A stretch of DNA of 64,000 nt from Streptomyces olivoverticillatus (GTDB lineage: Bacteria > Actinomycetota > Actinomycetes > Streptomycetales > Streptomycetaceae): contig NZ_JACHJH010000009.1 in the NCBI RefSeq assembly GCF_014203555.1, positions 89,756-153,755 of the forward strand. The letters are read 5' to 3'. How positions within the stretch are numbered: position 1 is the stretch's first letter; each line of letters opens with the position of its first letter. The notes under the pieces were generated by a model. It worked only from the letters and a program-made list of their open reading frames with translations, was not told where the DNA came from and ran no database searches. Position numbers and translations under genes: made by a program. Below are positions 1 to 8,053 of the stretch, in pieces.

Positions 1-17
1 CGGGCGCGGGAGCGGCC

Positions 18-127
18 TGACTCCGGCCCGGCTCCGGTCTGGATCCGGCCTGATCCCCCTGCGGATCCGGTCTGAATCCGTCCTGAATCCGGCCTGAATC
101 CGGCCTGAATTCGCCCCGGGTCCGGCC
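18..127. repeat. ten-copy 11-bp tandem repeat
   Basis: Ten consecutive 11-bp units fit the consensus TGAATCCGGCC. Units begin at 18, 29, 40, 51, 62, 73, 84, 95, 106 and 117. The copies at 84 and 95 are exact; the outer ones have diverged. The array ends three bases before the stop codon of the response regulator gene. A period of one helical turn suits a protein-binding array, but an inert minisatellite is equally possible. Confidence 0.85.
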
Positions 128-129
128 GT

Positions 130-813
130 TCAGGAGGCGCCCGTCGCCCAGACGTACCGGTGCTCCGGCCGGCCCGTCTCCCCGTACTTCAAGGTCAGGC
201 TCAGCCGCCCCGACTCCTCCAGCCGTTTGAGGTAGCGCTGGGCGGTGGAGCGGCTCAGCCCCGAGCGCTGCGCCACCTCGTGCGCCGACAGCGGCCGGGC
301 CGCCCCCAGCAGCACCCGGCGGATGAGCTCCGTGGTCGGCGCGGAGTGGCCCTTGGGCAGGGGAGCGGTCGTGGTGGCCGTGCGCAGGGTGCCGAAGATC
401 CGGTCCACCTCTTCCTGTTCCGCCTGCTCGGCCCCGTCGAGGGTGCGGCGCAGCTGCGCGTACGCCTCCAGCTTCACCCGCAGCCCCGGGAACGAGAACG
501 GCTTGACCAGGTACTGCAGCGCCCCGTACCGCATCGCCGTCTGCACGGTGGCGATGTCGCGGGCGGCGGTGACCATGATGACGTCCGTGTGGTGGCCGAG
601 CTCGCGGATGCGGCGGACGAGCGACAGGCCGGTCTCGTCCGGCAAGTACTGGTCGAGCAGGACCAGGTCGGTGCCGCCGCCCTCCAGTACTGCCAGTGCC
701 TGGGCCGCGTTGTGGGCCTTGGCGCGTACGCGGAAGCCCGGGACCCGGGCGACGTACGCGGCGTTGATCTCGGCGACGCGGAAGTCGTCGTCCACGACCA
801 GGACTTCGATCAT
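130..813 (-). CDS. CitB/DctR-type response regulator
   Basis: This is the DNA-binding partner of the sensor kinase encoded 37 bp upstream on the same strand. The receiver domain covers residues 1-115, with acidic pocket D8-D10, phospho-acceptor D54 in LVLLDQYLP and the conserved lysine K104 in LVKPF. A linker leads to a winged helix-turn-helix at about 160-205 (SRSTAQRYLKRLEESG). The 227-aa size and this layout match the CitB/DcuR/DctR group, whose members respond to extracellular di- or tricarboxylates. That it controls the divergent ABC importer is inference from position. The ligand is unknown, so no symbol is given. Confidence 0.9.
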   Translation of the reverse strand: MIEVLVVDDDFRVAEINAAYVARVPGFRVRAKAHNAAQALAVLEGGGTDLVLLDQYLPDETGLSLVRRIRELGHHTDVIMVTAARDIATVQTAMRYGALQYLVKPFSFPGLRVKLEAYAQLRRTLDGAEQAEQEEVDRIFGTLRTATTTAPLPKGHSAPTTELIRRVLLGAARPLSAHEVAQRSGLSRSTAQRYLKRLEESGRLSLTLKYGETGRPEHRYVWATGAS

Positions 814-850
814 GGTCTGCCTCCGTTCACCTGTCTGCTCCCGGCATCGT

Positions 851-2467
851 TCACCCCTGTCTTCCGCTCACTCTTTCGAGTGTTCGTAGCGCCTCCGGCA
901 ATTCGACCGTGAACATCGCGCCACCTCCTTTTCGTTCGCCCGCGCGTGCCGTGCCGCCGTACCGCTCGGCGAGCCGCCGCACCAGCGGAAGGCCGAGCCC
1001 GCGGGGGCGGTGTGCGGTGGGCTCCTTGGTGGACCAGCCGTCACCGAACACCAGCTCGTGTGCCCCCGCGGGGACCCCCGGCCCGTTGTCCGAGACCCGC
1101 ACCACCACCGTGGCACCCTCCGTCCGCAGGTCGACCTCGACAAAACGCTCCGCACGCGCAGCGCGCCCGACGGCCTCCACCGCGTTGTCCACGAGGTTGC
1201 CGAGCACCGTGACCAGATCGCGCGGGTCCACCACCTGCCCGGGCAGATGTGTCCGTCCGCTGACCCGCAGCGCCACCCCGCGTTCGGCCGCGACCGCGCT
1301 CTTGCCGACCAGCAGGGCGCTGACCAGCGGCTCGTGCACCCGGTCGGTGACCTCCTCGGCCGTGGCCCGGCGCGCGCCGGTGACCTCGGCGACGAACTCG
1401 GCGGCCTCGTCGTACAGTTCCAGCTCCAGCAGCCCGACGACGGTGTGCATCCGGTTGGCGTGCTCGTGGTCCTGGGCGCGCAGCGCCTCCGTCAGTCCCC
1501 GGGTGGCATCCAGCTCCCGGGCGAGCTGTTCCAGCTCGGTGCGGTCGCGCAAGGTCGCCACCGCGCCGCCGTCGGCCGTGTCCATCCGGTTGGCGACCAG
1601 CACCCGCGCGTCCCGCACGATGAGCAGGTCCTTGCCGCTCACCCGGCCCGCCAGGACGTCCATGGTCCGGCCGGGCGGCAGCACCGCCTCCAGGGGCCGG
1701 CCGGTGGCGTCCGGGCCGAGGCCCAGCAGCCGTTGCGCCTCGTCGTTGACCAGCCGTACGCGGCCGCGCCGGTCGAGCGCCACCACGCCCTCGCGGATGC
1801 CGTGCAGCATCGCCTCCCGCTCGTTGAGCAGGGCGGATATCTCGGACAGTTCGATGCCGTGGGTGCGCTTGCGCAGTCGCCAGGAGACGGCGAACGCGGC
1901 CAGCGCGCCGACCGCGAGGGCCGCTCCGGCGTAGCGGAGGATGCCGGGCAGGGCATGCAGCAGCAGGCCGCGCACGTCCTCGTAGGCGATACCGACGGAC
2001 ACGGCGCCGACGATGGCGCCTTCGCCGTCGCGCAGCGGGACCTTGCCGCGGGCCGAGCGGCCGAGCGTGCCGTCCTCGATGCCGGTCCACTCGCGTCCGG
2101 CCAGGGCGGGGCCCGGGTCGGTGCTGACGTGCCGGCCGATCTCGGCGGGGTTGGTGTGGGAGTAGCGGATGCCCCGGGTGTCGGCCACCACCACGTAACT
2201 GGCGTCGGTGGCAAGGCGGATGCGCTCGGCCGCGGTCTGGACGGGGCCGTCGGGGTCGGGCGGGCCGGCCAGCACGTCGTGGGCGATGCCGGGCTGTGCG
2301 GCCGTGGCCTGGGCGATGGCCAGGGCGCGGCGCTCGGCCTGCTCGTCGAGTTGTGACCCCAGGGACGCCAGCAGAAGCCCGGCGGTCAGCGCGGTGACTC
2401 CGGTAGTGATCAACAGCTGGAACGACAGGACTTGGGCGAACACGCGCCGGGGCCACGGGGGGTGCAT
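851..2467 (-). CDS. CitA/DcuS-type sensor histidine kinase
   Basis: Membrane sensor kinase of 538 aa. TM1 lies at about residues 12-32. It is followed by an extracellular PAS/Cache domain with the family motif IRYSHTNPAEIG, TM2 near residues 175-195 (ILRYAGAALAVGALAAF), a cytoplasmic PAS domain (IREGVVALDRRGRVRLVN), the phospho-acceptor helix with the CitA/DcuS-type motif QDHEHANRMH, and a HATPase domain. I chose the ATG at 2467 because it is preceded by GAGGGA; an in-frame ATG at 2608 would add 47 residues unlike the family. CitA-type sensors bind carboxylates; the actual ligand here is not visible. It forms an operon with the regulator downstream and is divergent from the ABC importer at 2709. 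Confidence 0.9.
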   Translation of the reverse strand: MHPPWPRRVFAQVLSFQLLITTGVTALTAGLLLASLGSQLDEQAERRALAIAQATAAQPGIAHDVLAGPPDPDGPVQTAAERIRLATDASYVVVADTRGIRYSHTNPAEIGRHVSTDPGPALAGREWTGIEDGTLGRSARGKVPLRDGEGAIVGAVSVGIAYEDVRGLLLHALPGILRYAGAALAVGALAAFAVSWRLRKRTHGIELSEISALLNEREAMLHGIREGVVALDRRGRVRLVNDEAQRLLGLGPDATGRPLEAVLPPGRTMDVLAGRVSGKDLLIVRDARVLVANRMDTADGGAVATLRDRTELEQLARELDATRGLTEALRAQDHEHANRMHTVVGLLELELYDEAAEFVAEVTGARRATAEEVTDRVHEPLVSALLVGKSAVAAERGVALRVSGRTHLPGQVVDPRDLVTVLGNLVDNAVEAVGRAARAERFVEVDLRTEGATVVVRVSDNGPGVPAGAHELVFGDGWSTKEPTAHRPRGLGLPLVRRLAERYGGTARAGERKGGGAMFTVELPEALRTLERVSGRQG

Positions 2468-2708
2468 AGGGGTCCCTCTGGTAGGGGTGTGTGAAGCGAA
2501 CGTATCCGGACTGTGTCGCCTTGATCTCCCTTCGTGTCCGTTTCGTTGCGCTAGTGCGAGCAAAACGAGCAGAACAGGTTTCGTGCGCTCAAGTCGCACA
2601 GCGCTCACAAGGCTGCCCCTGTGTGCCAGGCCACACCTAGCCTCCCGAACCGGTCACCCCGCCGGATCGGCGCGGGACCGGGCAATGAACGGCAACGAAG
2701 GCGGACGG

Positions 2709-3569
2709 ATGAACAGCGACACCCCACGCCCCACCCCGGACGGCACTCCGCCGGCCGGCGCCCCCGCGATCGAGCTGCGCGGGGCGAGCAAGGTCTTCCG
2801 CACGCCGTCGGGCGGGGAGCACACGGCCGTACGTGATCTTGATCTGGCCGTCGGCCAAGGCGAGTTCGTGGCGGTCGTGGGGCCCACCGGCTGTGGCAAG
2901 TCCACCACGCTCACCCTCGTCAGCGGCCTGGAGGAACCGACCGAGGGCGAGGTGCTGATCGGCGGCGAGCCGGTCACCGGCATCCGGCCCGAGGTCGGGT
3001 TCGTCTTCCAGCAGGACGCCGTCTTCCCCTGGCGGTCGGTGCTGTCCAACGTCATGGCCGGGCCGCGCTTTCGCGGCGTGCCCAAGGCGGAGGCCCGGGA
3101 GCGGGCGCGCGACTGGCTCGGCCGCGTGGGCCTGGCGGCCTTCGCAGACCGCTATCCGCACCAGCTCTCCGGCGGCCAGCGCAAGCGCGTGGCGCTCGCG
3201 CAGACCTTTGTGAACGAGCCGGAGATCCTGCTCATGGACGAGCCGTTCTCCGCACTCGACGTCCAGACCCGGGCGCTGATGTCGGACGAGCTGCTGGAGC
3301 TGTGGGGCGGTGCCCATGGGCGCGGCGCGTCCGTCGTCTTCGTCACCCACGACCTGGAGGAGGCCATCGCGCTGGCCGACAAGGTGGTGGTGATGACCGC
3401 GGGCCCGGCCACGGTGAAGGAGGTCTTCGACGTCGCCCTGCCGCGGCCGCGCAAGGTCGAATCGGTGCGCCTGGAGCCGCAGTTCATCGAAATCTACCGC
3501 GAGATGTGGGCCTCTCTCGGTGAGGAAGTCCGTATCACCCGTGAGCGAGGTGCCTCCCGTGTCGCCTGA
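2709..3569 (+). CDS. ABC importer ATP-binding protein (SsuB/TauB type)
   Basis: ATPase of a three-gene importer, 286 aa. It has Walker A GPTGCGKST, Q-loop FVFQQDAVFPW, signature LSGGQRKRVALAQ, Walker B ILLMDEPFSALD and the H-loop FVTHDLEEA. The Q-loop sequence and length match the nitrate/sulfonate/taurine subfamily. The start at 2709 follows GAAGGCGGACGG; an in-frame ATG at 2685 is possible but has a poorer site. Its 3' end overlaps the permease start, indicating translational coupling. The upstream region back to 2467 is a divergent promoter shared with the CitA/CitB pair. Confidence 0.92.
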   Translation: MNSDTPRPTPDGTPPAGAPAIELRGASKVFRTPSGGEHTAVRDLDLAVGQGEFVAVVGPTGCGKSTTLTLVSGLEEPTEGEVLIGGEPVTGIRPEVGFVFQQDAVFPWRSVLSNVMAGPRFRGVPKAEARERARDWLGRVGLAAFADRYPHQLSGGQRKRVALAQTFVNEPEILLMDEPFSALDVQTRALMSDELLELWGGAHGRGASVVFVTHDLEEAIALADKVVVMTAGPATVKEVFDVALPRPRKVESVRLEPQFIEIYREMWASLGEEVRITRERGASRVA

Positions 3570-4428
3570 GTCCGTCACCGCCGCCGTCGTCACACGCAAG
3601 CGCACCGAGGGGCGCACCGAGGCCCGGGCGCGCGCTGCCCGACGGCGCAAGCTGGTGGTCCTGGGAGCCCGGACGCTGCTCCTTGTCGCCGTGCTGGTCG
3701 CCTGGGAGGTGCTCTCCAGGAACAAGGCCATCGACCCGTTCAACTTCTCGATGCCGTCGAAGATCTGGGACCAGCTCGTCCAGTGGACGGCCCACGGCAC
3801 CGCTCACGGCTCGCTGGGCGAACAGATCGGATACACGCTCTACGAGGCCCTGCTCGGCTGGGTCATCGGGGTGACGGGCGGTGTGCTGCTGGGCATCGTC
3901 CTCGGCCGGGTCCGTTTCCTCGCCGATGTGCTCGGCCCGTTCATCAAGATCCTCAACGCGCTGCCGCGGATCGTGCTGGCGCCGATCTTCCTCATCCTGT
4001 TCGGCCTCGGGACGGTTTCCAAGGTCGCCTCGGCCGTGGTGCTGGTCTTCTTCCCCGTCTTCTTCAACGCCTTCCAGGGGGCGCGCGAGGTGGACCGCAA
4101 CCTCGTGGCCAACGCCCGCATCCTGGGCGCGAGCGACCGCCGGGTGACGCTGCAGGTCGTCATCCCGTCGGCCACCTCCTGGATCTTCACCAGCCTGCAC
4201 ATCAGCTTCGGCTTCGCGCTCATCGGCGCGATCGTCGGCGAGTACATCGGGGCGGACAAGGGGATCGGGCTGCTCGTCATGGACGCGCAGAGCTCCTTCA
4301 ACGCCGCGGGGGTGTTCGCGGCGATGGTCATCCTCGCCGTCGTCGCGCTCCTCGCGGAGGTGCTGCTGACCTTCGTGGAGAAGCGGCTCTTCCGCTGGAA
4401 GCCCGGCGGGCCGGGCGCAGAGCGCTGA
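3541..4428 (+). CDS. ABC importer permease
   Basis: Inner-membrane permease of the BPD_transp_1 family with about six helices; the first is near residue 45 (TLLLVAVLVAWEVL). The EAA loop is readable (NARILGASDRRVTLQVVIPSA follows EVDRNLVA), which contacts the ATPase. The N-terminus is basic and cytoplasmic. The start is uncertain: GTG 3541 has AGGAAG about 12 bp upstream, while GTG 3559 has GAGG 9 bp upstream; both overlap the ATPase gene. It resembles SsuC/TauC permeases for sulfonates, nitrate or pyrimidine precursors, so the substrate cannot be fixed from this protein. Confidence 0.9.
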   Translation: MSEVPPVSPESVTAAVVTRKRTEGRTEARARAARRRKLVVLGARTLLLVAVLVAWEVLSRNKAIDPFNFSMPSKIWDQLVQWTAHGTAHGSLGEQIGYTLYEALLGWVIGVTGGVLLGIVLGRVRFLADVLGPFIKILNALPRIVLAPIFLILFGLGTVSKVASAVVLVFFPVFFNAFQGAREVDRNLVANARILGASDRRVTLQVVIPSATSWIFTSLHISFGFALIGAIVGEYIGADKGIGLLVMDAQSSFNAAGVFAAMVILAVVALLAEVLLTFVEKRLFRWKPGGPGAER

Positions 4429-4532
4429 CCTGCGCCTGTCGCCCCACCCACCCCTGCCGCACCTGCCGCCTTCGCGGCCGAGGGCCCCCACCGGCCCGTA
4501 CCCACCACCCCCCGATACGACCGTAAGGAACG

Positions 4533-5597
4533 ATGATGCGTGCACCTGGCAAGTCCTCCAGAACCCTCGCCATGGCCACCGCCGGGATGCTGTGCCTGGT
4601 CCTCGCAGGCTGTGCGGACGAGTCGTCCGCGAGCTCGAGCTCGGGGGCCGATTCGCTCAAGGGCGACACAGTCAAGATCATGGTCGGCGGCCTGGACAAG
4701 GTCATCTACCTGCCCGCCGTGCTCACCCAGCAGCTCGGCTACTTCGAGCAGGAGGGCGTGACGGTCAAGCTGCTGACCGAGCCCGCGGGCGTACAGGCCA
4801 CCACCGCGCTGATCTCCGGCGACGTCCAGGGCGTGGTGGGCTTCTACGACCACACGCTCGACCTCCAGGTCAAGGGCAAGCAGGTGGAGTCGGTGGTCCA
4901 ACTGGCCCAGACGCCGGGCGAGGTGGAGGTGGTCTCCAAGGAGGCCGCCTCCTCCCTCACCTCGCCCAAGGACTTCAAGGGCAAGAAGCTCGGGGTGACC
5001 GGACTGGGCTCCTCCACCGACTTCCTGACGAAGTACTTGGCGGTCAAGAACGGGGTACCGGTCAGCGACGTCACCCCGGTGGCCGTCGGCGCGGGGCAGA
5101 CCTTCGTCACCGCGCTCCAGAAGGGCTCCATCGACGGCGGCATGACCACCGACCCGACCGTGGCGCAGATCCTCGCCAAGGACTTGGGCAAGGTGCTCGT
5201 CGACATGCGCACCCCCGACGGCTCCAAGGCCGCGCTCGGCGGCCTCTACCCGTCCTCCAGCCTCTACATGAACACCAATTGGGTCAACAGCCACAAGGAC
5301 ACCGTCCAGAAGCTGGCCAACGCCATGGTCAAGACCCTCAAGTGGATGTCGGAGCACTCGCCCGAGGAGATCGCGGCGGAGATGCCGGCCGACTACGCCA
5401 AGGGGGGCGGCAAGGAGCTCTACATCAAGTCGATCGAGAGCACGCTGCCGATGTTCACCAAGGACGGGGTGATGCCCGCCGACGGCCCCAGGACCGTCCA
5501 CGACGTGCTCAAGTCCTTCAACCCCAACCTCAAGAGCGCCACGGTGGACCTGGAGAAGACCTACACCACGGAGTTCGTGAAGAAGACGGGGTCGTGA
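4533..5597 (+). CDS. ABC importer substrate-binding lipoprotein (NMT1/THI5-like)
   Basis: Extracellular solute-binding lipoprotein, 354 aa. The signal peptide ends in the lipobox LVLAGC at about residues 22-27, followed by a serine-rich spacer. The mature part has the NMT1/THI5-like layout: VKIMVGGLDKVIYLPAVLTQQLGYF at the N-terminal lobe and GVTGLGSSTDFLTKYL plus MTTDPTVAQ in the hinge and second lobe. Family members bind sulfonates, pyrimidines, riboflavin or aromatic acids. Pairing with a CitA/CitB-type sensor hints at an organic acid, but this is inference. There is a 104-bp gap after the permease gene with no clear terminator. Confidence 0.9.
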   Translation: MMRAPGKSSRTLAMATAGMLCLVLAGCADESSASSSSGADSLKGDTVKIMVGGLDKVIYLPAVLTQQLGYFEQEGVTVKLLTEPAGVQATTALISGDVQGVVGFYDHTLDLQVKGKQVESVVQLAQTPGEVEVVSKEAASSLTSPKDFKGKKLGVTGLGSSTDFLTKYLAVKNGVPVSDVTPVAVGAGQTFVTALQKGSIDGGMTTDPTVAQILAKDLGKVLVDMRTPDGSKAALGGLYPSSSLYMNTNWVNSHKDTVQKLANAMVKTLKWMSEHSPEEIAAEMPADYAKGGGKELYIKSIESTLPMFTKDGVMPADGPRTVHDVLKSFNPNLKSATVDLEKTYTTEFVKKTGS

Positions 5598-5642
5598 GGA
5601 CGGCGGGCTGACCCCCGCGGGCGCTCAGGCCGGGTCGATCGC

Positions 5643-6548
5643 TCAGGCCGGGACGATGGCGACGACGTCCATGCGGGCGGGCGTGCCGAGCGCCCGGCCG
5701 CAGCTCTCCGGGCGGGGCGGGGCGGCCGCGCCCTGTTCGACCTCCACCCGCCAGGAGCGGCCGTCGTGGTGGGTGACGGTGACGCGCCAGCGGGGGGCCG
5801 CGCCTTCGGTCGCGGCGACGTCCAGGGCGTCCGCGTCCTCTTCGCCGGTCAGCGCCCGGACCGCCAGTTCGGCGGCCTGGGCGGGCCGCTCCCAGGCGGA
5901 CCGGCCCCGGCATCCGGCGGTCGCCACCCGGCCCTCGCGGGCCGCGTGCAGCGCGTCCTTGACCGCGTGCGCGGTGGCCCGCCCGTAGGCGTAGCCGTAC
6001 GGCAGGACGAACAGGGTCGGCGCGAAGCGGTGGCCGCCGATGTGGGTGACCTCCCAGACCTCGGTGCCGCCTGACGCCGCCAGCTCCGCGGCCAGCGGGC
6101 GGCCGAGCAGGGCGCAGCAGCGGTCGCGCTTGCCGTTGGTGCAGACGAGGGCGAGCGGTTCGCCCTCGTAGGACTGCCACAGCCCGCCGTGCTCGCCCGC
6201 ACCGAGCGCGGCGAAGTCCAGCTCGGCGAGGAGCGCTGCGGGGTCGGTGATCTCCGTGGTGCGGATCCAGGAGTGGCCGGGCGCGGTGTGGGCGGCGAAG
6301 ACTCGCTGCGACGAGGGGCTGTGGCAGTCGGCATGCCGTCCGGGGCGCCGGATCAGCGCGACCCGTACGCCGGTGCCCTTGGCGGCGCGGTCCAGGGCCC
6401 GTCCGGTCTCGGAGTCGAGGTGGCTGGAAGTGAGCGCGTCGGCGCCCCACGGGCCGGCCTGCTCGATCAGCAGCCAGGTCCGCGCGGTCGCGGCGGTGCC
6501 GGCGAGGGGTTCGGCCAGAAGGCGGGAGGCGGTCGCGCACGTGCTCAC
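5643..6548 (-). CDS. sucrase/ferredoxin-like protein, iron-box controlled
   Basis: Member of the Suc_Fer-like family (301 aa), thioredoxin-fold proteins that bind a [2Fe-2S] cluster. Diagnostic motifs are CTNGKRDRCCALLGRPLA and the downstream VWEVTHIGGHRFAPTLFVLP. The start is GTG 6548, inside a close match to the actinobacterial iron box (6549-6567), so expression should rise when DmdR1/IdeR is iron-free. A TAGGCT hexamer seven bases before the GTG suggests a leaderless transcript. Relatives sit beside siderophore genes in other streptomycetes and may act in iron release; none is visible next to it here. It converges on the ABC lipoprotein gene. Confidence 0.85.
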   Translation of the reverse strand: MSTCATASRLLAEPLAGTAATARTWLLIEQAGPWGADALTSSHLDSETGRALDRAAKGTGVRVALIRRPGRHADCHSPSSQRVFAAHTAPGHSWIRTTEITDPAALLAELDFAALGAGEHGGLWQSYEGEPLALVCTNGKRDRCCALLGRPLAAELAASGGTEVWEVTHIGGHRFAPTLFVLPYGYAYGRATAHAVKDALHAAREGRVATAGCRGRSAWERPAQAAELAVRALTGEEDADALDVAATEGAAPRWRVTVTHHDGRSWRVEVEQGAAAPPRPESCGRALGTPARMDVVAIVPA

Positions 6549-6567
6549 ATAGGTGAGCCTAACCTGG
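6549..6567. promoter_or_regulatory. iron box (DmdR1/IdeR operator)
   Basis: Read on the minus strand the site matches TTAGGTTAGGCTCACCTAA at 16 of 19 positions, failing only at the two 5' bases and the last base. It covers the -10 region and touches the GTG start of the sucrase/ferredoxin-like gene, an ideal place for repression. Confidence 0.8.
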
Positions 6568-6634
6568 CTTAGGGTGTGCCGATACCGGGGACCTCCCCGA
6601 CTTGTACGACGAATTGCCTTGTGACGCACGTGCC

Positions 6635-7906
6635 TCAGGGCAACGGCCGGGGCGGTCGCGGCCCGTTGTACTGGCCCGAGGGGCGCAGCCGCAGGGGGCG
6701 CTCGGTGTATTCCTCCAGCGCATGGGCGATCCAGCCCGCCGTCCGGGAGACGGCGAACACCGTTTCCCCCGCTTCGGCCGGCATATCCGCGGAGACCGAC
6801 AGAACGGCCAGAGCGAGATCCACGTTGGCGTGCAGCGGCATGTGCCGGGCGGTGGTCGCCTCGACTTCGCGGGCCGCCTCCAGAGCCCGCGCCGCCTGAG
6901 GGATCGATTCCAGCCGTGCGAAGAGTGCCTGGGCCCTGGGGTCGGCGCCCGGGTAGAGGCGGTGCCCGAGCCCCGGTACGCGCCGTCCGGCGCGCAGGTG
7001 GTCCGCCACCACGGCCGCCGCGCTGCCGCGCTCCAGCACGTCGGCGAGCATGCGGTGGGCCAGCCCGCTCGCCGCGCCGTGCAGCGGGCCGTCCATCGCG
7101 CCGAGCCCGGCCGAGACCACCGCGTACGGGTGGGCCCGCGCCGAGGCGGCCACCCGGGCCGCGAGGGTGGAGGCGGCGAGGTCGTGGTCGATGAGCAGCA
7201 CCATCGCGCTCTCCAGGGCGCGCAGTGACGCTTCGTCGGGAGTGCGCGCCGTCAGCCGGGTCCACAGCCGCCAGGCGAGCCGGCCCTCGCCCCGGTGCTG
7301 CTGCCCGGCGGGCGGCAGTGCGTCGACGAGCGTGGGGATCAGGCAGCGAGCGGTGCCCAGCACGGCATCGGGGGAGAGGTCGAAGCGCAGCGGGTCGGCG
7401 ACGGCAGCCGCGATCGCGGCGACCCGCAGCCGGTCCGTCGGCCCGCTGTGCGCGGGCAGCGCCGCCACCGCGGCGCGGGCCGCCGTGAGCGTCTCCTCGG
7501 GGGCGGTGAAGCGGACGCCGCGCCTCAGCTCGCCGGTCCACAGCCAGTCCGCCACCTCTTCGTAGCCGTACCGCTCGGCGAGCTCGGTGGCGTCGACGCC
7601 CCGGTAGTAGTACCGGTTCTCGGCGATGAGGGTGACTCCGGTACGGATGGCCGTCTCGGCGCCGAACGAGGGCTCGCGCCGGCCGCGCCGGGCCAGGGCC
7701 TCGACCTCCTTCGCGTCGAAGGTGCTGCCGCGCCCGCCCTGGCCGCGCCGGCTGCTGAGCTGGCCGCGGCTCACGTAGGCATAGACGGTCTCCGGCTTCA
7801 CGCCCAGGCGCTCGGCGACCTCCCGCGTGGTCAGCCGGTCCGCGTCCGGCGCACCCGCCTCCGCGTCGCCCGTCCGGCCGCCGTCATCCGTCCCCTGCTC
7901 CACCAT
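6635..7906 (-). CDS. citrate synthase-like protein with N-terminal MerR-type HTH
   Basis: A fusion of 423 aa. Residues 25-75 form a MerR-type helix-turn-helix (LTTREVAERLGVKPETVYAYV), and about 85-415 is a citrate synthase fold. Active-site-like elements remain, including GPLHGAASGLAHRML and GLGHRLYPGADPRAQALF. The normal HAS-type histidine motifs are altered, so catalysis is uncertain. Such proteins are usual in streptomycetes beside a plain citrate synthase, as here, where the partner is divergent at 8054. A role as a metabolite-sensing regulator acting on the shared 147-bp promoter region is inference. Confidence 0.85.
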   Translation of the reverse strand: MVEQGTDDGGRTGDAEAGAPDADRLTTREVAERLGVKPETVYAYVSRGQLSSRRGQGGRGSTFDAKEVEALARRGRREPSFGAETAIRTGVTLIAENRYYYRGVDATELAERYGYEEVADWLWTGELRRGVRFTAPEETLTAARAAVAALPAHSGPTDRLRVAAIAAAVADPLRFDLSPDAVLGTARCLIPTLVDALPPAGQQHRGEGRLAWRLWTRLTARTPDEASLRALESAMVLLIDHDLAASTLAARVAASARAHPYAVVSAGLGAMDGPLHGAASGLAHRMLADVLERGSAAAVVADHLRAGRRVPGLGHRLYPGADPRAQALFARLESIPQAARALEAAREVEATTARHMPLHANVDLALAVLSVSADMPAEAGETVFAVSRTAGWIAHALEEYTERPLRLRPSGQYNGPRPPRPLP

Positions 7907-7971
7907 GCGTCACACCGTATCCGTGGCCCGATTCCTGCGTACACGCTGGCCGTGCACACCGCCCGTACACA

Positions 7972-8005
7972 TTGATTCAATCAATATTGACATCGACTGA
8001 GTCAA
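7972..8005. promoter_or_regulatory. candidate operator between divergent citrate synthase genes
   Basis: An AT-rich island in GC-rich DNA holds two adjacent dyads. TTGATTCAATCAA at 7972-7984 is palindromic about a central C. TTGAC and GTCAA at 7987-7991 and 8001-8005 are inverted with a 9-bp spacer. Its place between the two divergent starts fits control by the HTH-citrate synthase. Confidence 0.55.
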
Positions 8006-8053
8006 GCATGGACAGTCGCATCACTGTCTGATCGATCAGAGGGAGATGCACCC

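Noticed and set aside
2208..2708. N-terminal extension of the importer ATPase gene back to 2208
   Set aside because: Overlaps the divergent sensor kinase; the real start at 2709 has a ribosome site and gives the family length.
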